In this document: piece by piece, positions 4,575 through 7,916 of the stretch | How positions within the stretch are numbered: position 1 is the stretch's first letter | How the letters are laid out: every line of letters begins with the position of its first letter | DNA from: an archaeon | GTDB lineage: Archaea; Thermoproteota; Bathyarchaeia; TCS64 | Direction of reading: 5' to 3' | DNA length: 7,916 nt | Assembly (NCBI GenBank): GCA_020444005.1 | Contig: JAHLLU010000087.1 | Location: forward strand, 1-7,916 | The notes under the pieces: generated by a model | Told to the model about the DNA's origin: nothing | Seen by the model: the letters and a program-made list of their open reading frames with translations, nothing else | Database searches by the model: none | Program-made: the position numbers and the translations under genes

Positions 4575-5765
4575 TTACTCAAAACGAAGCATGCAATATT
4601 CGGTACAATCAGTACAAACAGCTACGTGGGTCCATTGGCTTGCCCTGATACGTGCATATATCCACCAAATGGTTACCGTGAGGAAGTAAATTGAGACCGT
4701 GAATCTCAGATTCGCCTTAATCGACGCGTACATAAGCCAGTCACCTAATACAAAACCCAAATTCAGCCACAGATGCACCCAACCTACGCCAAGATCAATG
4801 AAATGCTGAGCTAAGCCGAGAAAAACAAGCATAGCCCCGAACCAGAAACCAATCTGAAGATCAAAGGGATAATAACCAGTAACCAATCCCACGAGTGATA
4901 ATATTGCTCCAATAACCAAACCACTACAACCAGCACAATATTGGCTACCTCCGAAGGATACCGTATGCCCCTCAAATGAGCCACAGTTCGGGTGATGCCC
5001 AGATACTCCTTCTCCATGTCTCTCGCCTCTAAAAGAAAAGCTGCAATATCTTGGGGCGACGCCAGCTATGATGCCGAGAACACAGATAGACGCGAAAAAG
5101 AGGTCAGATACTAAGTTTGCTGATCCAATGTTGTTTGCTGGTTGGTAATTCAATACCACCAAAGTGGTGAGGAATAGACTGATCTCAGCTAAGATGACGT
5201 AGCTGAGTTGATTGGAATGCGTCTTTATGTAGGGAATCAGGTAATCTTTGATTAGTTTGTTCCAGTTGGGGAACATGAAAGGGGTCTCCGTTTTGTATAA
5301 TCTATAATCTTCTCCGAATCGCTCAAGGAGTCTTGGCTCCTCACGCTGTTTTACGATAATATAATTCAATACAAGCACCGCGGGAGTTAGAGCCAATACC
5401 ATCCCTAAGCTCTGGAACATCAAACCCATCCCCACAGGAAGCAGACTGTATCCGAGTACCATTGGGTTTCTTGAATACGCGTAGATTCCTGTGGTAACAA
5501 GTCTCTGGGTCTCTACCTCGTGGGCTGCTTCCCCCCAAGGTAATCCTCCTCCGTGTCTGTAGAGTTGCCTTGTTGATTTTATACCCAGATTAAGGCCAAG
5601 TATCATGACCGAGATACCTGTGAACAGGTTCACGGGGAACACTGGAAAAACAGGTAACCCAAGTAAGCCATCCAACCATGAGCCAATAACGAATGTTAAT
5701 GTCGGTGCAGCCACGAATATTAGCAGATAAGCGACTAGTTGCCGTTTTTTGATCGATGGCTGCAT
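4575..5765 (-). CDS. membrane methyltransferase (ICMT/PEMT-like) fused to a Cys/His membrane domain
   Basis: A 396-residue membrane protein in two parts. Residues 10-170 resemble isoprenylcysteine carboxyl methyltransferase/phospholipid methyltransferase proteins: several helices, then the SAM-binding block RLVTTGIYAYSRNPMVLGY (about 88-106), REEPRLLERFGEDYRLY (141-157) and a TPFMFP tail. These methylate lipids or prenylated termini at the membrane. Residues 185-396 form a second helical module with a conserved-looking His/Cys cluster, GHHPNCGSFEGH (256-267) and QYCAGCSG (275-282), resembling DUF2085-like proteins, and a Cys-rich end (CTDCTEYC, 384-391). The cluster suggests a metal or redox site, but I cannot name it. 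ATG 5765 lies nine bases after the radical SAM stop, so the two are almost certainly co-transcribed and may act on the same hydrophobic substrate. Confidence 0.82.
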   Translation of the reverse strand: MQPSIKKRQLVAYLLIFVAAPTLTFVIGSWLDGLLGLPVFPVFPVNLFTGISVMILGLNLGIKSTRQLYRHGGGLPWGEAAHEVETQRLVTTGIYAYSRNPMVLGYSLLPVGMGLMFQSLGMVLALTPAVLVLNYIIVKQREEPRLLERFGEDYRLYKTETPFMFPNWNKLIKDYLIPYIKTHSNQLSYVILAEISLFLTTLVVLNYQPANNIGSANLVSDLFFASICVLGIIAGVAPRYCSFSFRGERHGEGVSGHHPNCGSFEGHTVSFGGSQYCAGCSGLVIGAILSLVGLVTGYYPFDLQIGFWFGAMLVFLGLAQHFIDLGVGWVHLWLNLGFVLGDWLMYASIKANLRFTVSIYFLTVTIWWIYARIRASQWTHVAVCTDCTEYCMLRFE

Positions 5766-5774
5766 AATTAGTCA

Positions 5775-7193
5775 CTATCGGAAGATGTCTTTCAGGTTTG
5801 CCAATATATTCTGACGAGCAAGATATCCATATGTGCGCTGGGTGACGGGGTTATCACTGGTAATCCCCTTGTAGAGTCTAGGTAGGTTTGTGAAGAAACT
5901 GTTGTAGCAATTCCAGAGTTCTTTTTGGACCTCTTCTCTTGTAAGGTGCTTTGTGGGCATAGTCGCGTGAACCATATCATAATGAGCCCAATTAGTATCC
6001 TCGATCCACCCCCGCTCCAATGCGTCCTCGTATATCTCTGTGCCCGGGAAAGGAGTCAACGCGAAAAAGGTGGCAATATCTGGGTCAAGATAATCAGCGT
6101 AATTTCTCAACGCCTCAATAGACTCGTGACTATCACTGGGGTGACCTATGATGAATGTGCCTTGACTGAATATCTGGTTCTCCCTGAGCAATTCAACTGC
6201 ACGCTTGGAGTCAGTCTTGGCAACCCCCTTTTTCCTATAGCTTTTCAGAATATCCTCACTCAAATTATCAAACCCTACGAGGGCCCAGATCGCCCCAGCC
6301 TCTCTCAGCTTGACAACTATATCTGGATTTGAGACAATATCATCGACTCTGAGCTGACAGAACCACTCAATCTCGTCTCCTAATCCACGTTCAATCAATC
6401 CGTCACATACCTCTTCTGTGTGTTTATGAAGCCCAAAGTTGTCATCAGTGAACCAGAAGAACCTGCTTCCATACTCCGTATAGAGTTGTTCAAACTCGTC
6501 AACGATGCGATGAGTTGACTTGAATCGGTGAGTCTGGTTCCAGAATCTCCACTGACTGCAATAACTACAGTTATGGCGGCATCCTCGGCTACCCTCAACT
6601 ATTGCAAATGGCTTGTCTTCTTCAGCCATCAACGAGAAGTAGTAACCATCCATATGTTCAGCCACCAAGTGGTACGCGGGGGGTGGTAACTGATCTAGGT
6701 CACATATGAGTGGCCTGTCTGGGTTTCTGTTCCCCCTATAGCTCAATCCTAGTACAGTGGAGTAGTCATCATCTTTTTCAATACAGGTAACCAACTCCGC
6801 GAAGGTTTCCTCCCCCTCTCCTATTACAATGTAGTCCACTTCAGGGTAATTGGTTAATGTCTCATCCGCTAACGCCGTGTAGTGGGTTCCCCCTAATACC
6901 GTTTTAGTGTGGGGGTTGAGTTGTTTTGTGATCTGGCAGACTCTAAGACCGTAATACGCGTTTGCTGTCGCCATCCCACTTGAAGCCACTACATCGGGTT
7001 CAAGTTCGGATAGTAGCTTCTCTAGTCCATCCCAGTCCAGTCCCTCTGCCTGACAGTCAATAACTGTGATCTCGTCGCCTGTTCGCGCGTGCTCAAGATA
7101 AGCAGCCAAGCATAACAGCCCAAAAGGTGGAGGCATGTATTTCCCCATTACAAACCAGAAGTCTTTGGGGGGCTCGACTAGGGCTATTTTCAT
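5775..7193 (-). CDS. B12-binding-domain radical SAM enzyme (class B methylase/BchE-like)
   Basis: A 472-residue protein with an N-terminal cobalamin-binding Rossmann-like domain (about 1-140: PPFGLLCLAAYLE, VLGGTHYTA, VIGEGEETFAEL) and a radical SAM TIM barrel (about 195-400). The cluster motif is CRHNCSYC: Cys205, Cys209 and Cys212 (Cx3Cx2C) ligate the 4Fe-4S cluster that cleaves SAM. FFWFTDDNF (245-253) and GTFIIGHPSDS (345-355) are typical barrel strands. Relatives methylate unreactive carbons or rearrange rings, for example BchE, hopanoid or GDGT-modifying enzymes and peptide methylases; the substrate here is unknown. The N-terminal domain lacks an obvious DxHxxG cobalamin motif, as is common in this class. 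ATG 7193 is preceded by an AT-rich element about 25-30 bp upstream. It heads a minus-strand operon with the membrane methyltransferase nine bases downstream, which suggests lipid or membrane-associated modification. Confidence 0.87.
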   Translation of the reverse strand: MKIALVEPPKDFWFVMGKYMPPPFGLLCLAAYLEHARTGDEITVIDCQAEGLDWDGLEKLLSELEPDVVASSGMATANAYYGLRVCQITKQLNPHTKTVLGGTHYTALADETLTNYPEVDYIVIGEGEETFAELVTCIEKDDDYSTVLGLSYRGNRNPDRPLICDLDQLPPPAYHLVAEHMDGYYFSLMAEEDKPFAIVEGSRGCRHNCSYCSQWRFWNQTHRFKSTHRIVDEFEQLYTEYGSRFFWFTDDNFGLHKHTEEVCDGLIERGLGDEIEWFCQLRVDDIVSNPDIVVKLREAGAIWALVGFDNLSEDILKSYRKKGVAKTDSKRAVELLRENQIFSQGTFIIGHPSDSHESIEALRNYADYLDPDIATFFALTPFPGTEIYEDALERGWIEDTNWAHYDMVHATMPTKHLTREEVQKELWNCYNSFFTNLPRLYKGITSDNPVTQRTYGYLARQNILANLKDIFR

Positions 7194-7215
7194 GGGTTGA
7201 GGCTTGTTTTCTAGA

Positions 7216-7226
7216 GCAATAAATGC
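7216..7226 (-). promoter_or_regulatory. TATA-like element for the radical SAM operon
   Basis: On the minus strand the sequence reads GCATTTATTGC, centred about 28 bp before ATG 7193, so transcription would begin within a few bases of the start codon. It is a weak match and near-palindromic. Confidence 0.35.
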
Positions 7227-7355
7227 TTCGAGTTTTGATCATATTGGTTTTCAACGGTATTTACTTGTAATAAGATATGGATCATTGTTCTATATTATTG
7301 GATGGAAATAATATCGCGTAACTAAAATATATAGAATATTGTACACATAGTAAAC

Positions 7356-7371
7356 TATAAATCTTAAATAC
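7356..7371 (+). promoter_or_regulatory. TATA region before the structured leader
   Basis: TATAAATC and TTAAATAC lie back to back, centred about 27 bp before the first base of the folded RNA (7392). This is the normal archaeal spacing, so transcription probably begins at the base of the fold. Confidence 0.45.
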
Positions 7372-7391
7372 AAGCAGAATAAGTTTTTTTT

Positions 7392-7475
7392 GAGGAACTT
7401 AGCAGCCTCCAAACTAGGTATGGGCTGACCGCTCGCGGGAGTCCCCTAAGTTGAGGCCGCACCCCTCCTCTTCTT
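7392..7475 (+). ncRNA. putative structured RNA or regulatory leader of homoserine dehydrogenase
   Basis: I do not recognise this as a known riboswitch. AACTTAG (7396-7402) pairs perfectly with CTAAGTT (7446-7452), closing a junction with two hairpins: CAGCC (7403-7407) with GGCTG (7423-7427), and CCG (7429-7431) with CGG (7436-7438 region) around CTCG. GAGG occurs twice (7392-7395 and 7453-7456), and either copy can pair with CCTC at 7464-7467. This gives a closed outer stem or a short 3' hairpin followed by pyrimidine-rich TCTTCTTATT. Mutually exclusive helices next to a possible termination site are typical of a regulatory leader. A GC-rich island inside AT-rich flanks with a TATA box at the right distance supports a plus-strand transcript. 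It may end here as a small RNA or run into the gene at 7542. Confidence 0.45.
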
Positions 7476-7531
7476 ATTAACTAGCCTACTAAAAAAAGAA
7501 GCAATATCTATTATAGAGACCCTATGAAAAC

Positions 7532-7539
7532 AAGGAGAG
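7532..7539 (+). promoter_or_regulatory. Shine-Dalgarno site deciding the homoserine dehydrogenase start
   Basis: AAGGAGAG sits a few bases before ATG 7542 and favours it over the in-frame ATG 7524, which has no such site and would add six residues (MKTRRE) before the usual beginning of the Rossmann fold. Confidence 0.65.
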
Positions 7540-7541
7540 AA

Positions 7542-7916
7542 ATGACTAACATCGCCTTGATCGGTTTCGGCGCGGTAGGACAAAGCCTAGCGGAGACTAT
7601 TAGAGACAAACATGACTGGCTAAAGGACCACTTTGGTCTAGACGTAAAAATTGTAGCCATCAGTGGACGTAGCAAAGGCAGCATATACGACCCAAAAGGA
7701 CTCGACTTACAGACTCTGCTTGATGTCTTCCAAGAGACAGGAAGCCTCGAAGGATACCCCCAAGGGATCAAAGGCTTGAGCAGTATGGAGACCATTACAG
7801 ATACTAACGCCGAAATCATAGTAGAAGCGACAATAACCAACATCAAGACTGGAGAACCAACTCTAAGCTATGTCAAGGCTGCCCTGAGCAGGGGAAAGCA
7901 TGTGGTCACAAGCAAT
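7542..7916 (+). CDS. hom: homoserine dehydrogenase, N-terminal part (cut by window end)
   Basis: The first 125 residues are present. They open directly into a Rossmann nucleotide-binding strand-loop-helix, IALIGFGAVGQSLAETI, with the GxGxxG motif at about residues 8-13. After a variable segment (SGRSKGSIYDPKGLDL) comes the family block VEATITNIKTGEPTLSY and ALSRGKHVVTSN, which in homoserine dehydrogenases leads into the NK-P-A stretch after the cofactor domain. The enzyme reduces aspartate semialdehyde to homoserine with NAD(P)H, the branch point to threonine and methionine. No N-terminal aspartokinase domain is fused, so it is the stand-alone type. The start is chosen by the Shine-Dalgarno at 7532-7539. 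The structured element at 7392-7475 lies about 65 bp upstream and could control it. Confidence 0.88.
   Translation, partial: MTNIALIGFGAVGQSLAETIRDKHDWLKDHFGLDVKIVAISGRSKGSIYDPKGLDLQTLLDVFQETGSLEGYPQGIKGLSSMETITDTNAEIIVEATITNIKTGEPTLSYVKAALSRGKHVVTSN

Larger units (their letters stand above)
7194..7391. other. AT-rich intergenic region with divergent promoters
   Basis: About 200 bp without a gene between the divergent radical SAM and homoserine dehydrogenase units. It holds the minus-strand TATA-like element at 7216-7226. From about 7235 it becomes very AT-rich, with several TATA-like words (AAAATATATAG at 7324-7334, TATAAATC at 7356-7363, TTAAATAC at 7364-7371) and an eight-T run at 7384-7391. 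I see no ORF, long repeat or tRNA in it. Confidence 0.6.

Noticed and set aside
5925..6332. 135-residue plus-strand open frame inside the radical SAM gene
   Set aside because: It is antisense to strongly conserved radical SAM coding sequence and has no recognisable domain or translation signal.
7392..7475. Structured element as a minus-strand RNA
   Set aside because: The TATA box and following pyrimidine tract both fit the plus strand; on the minus strand the fold is followed by an A run, not T-rich sequence.
1..7916. CRISPR array, insertion sequence or integrase-type mobile element
   Set aside because: No spaced direct repeats, transposase, terminal inverted repeats or integrase were found; the tRNA is not followed by a repeated 3' fragment within the window.

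Overview
The window looks archaeal, from a genome of moderate GC content. Two things support this. TATA-like boxes lie about 25 bp upstream of probable starts, several of them giving leaderless or nearly leaderless mRNAs. There is also a UPF0148-type zinc-ribbon protein (2531-2875), a family I know mainly from archaea. A bacterial-style SpoU/RlmB rRNA methyltransferase and a B12-dependent radical SAM enzyme suggest a mesophilic, metabolically mixed archaeon. I cannot fix the lineage from sequence alone; an Asgard-type archaeon is only a guess.

Layout. Positions 1-270 are the C-terminal end of an AstE/AspA-type deacylase, interrupted in frame by a TAG at 163-165. A second deacylase paralogue (553-1560) follows; it keeps the fold signatures but lacks the zinc-binding histidines. 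Between them is an RNA locus. It comprises a promoter, a structured leader (about 334-410) and a tRNA gene (434-522) with a long class II variable arm, a Phe-type GAA anticodon and G73. The apical loop of the leader hairpin is an exact 14-nt complement of the tRNA variable arm. Next come an EamA transporter (1641-2534), a convergent UPF0148 gene, a divergent GNAT acetyltransferase and an RlmB-like methyltransferase. On the minus strand, read from 7193 downwards, a B12-binding radical SAM enzyme, a membrane methyltransferase fused to a Cys/His-containing membrane domain, and a zinc-ribbon/two-TM protein form a likely operon. The window ends with the start of homoserine dehydrogenase, preceded by a compact structured RNA or leader at 7392-7470.

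Most of the protein genes are ordinary housekeeping or accessory genes. The least conventional part is 290-530. A tRNA whose parts point to different amino acids sits beside an RNA able to pair with its variable arm, which is the main recognition element for SerRS and a distinguishing feature of class II tRNAs. I infer a possible regulated or specialised tRNA, but a decaying tRNA gene remains possible. Second tier: the in-frame TAG beside an apparently metal-less paralogue, the radical SAM/methyltransferase operon, and the structured leader before homoserine dehydrogenase. TAG is the apparent true stop of at least three other genes here, so a genome-wide reassignment of TAG to pyrrolysine is unlikely.
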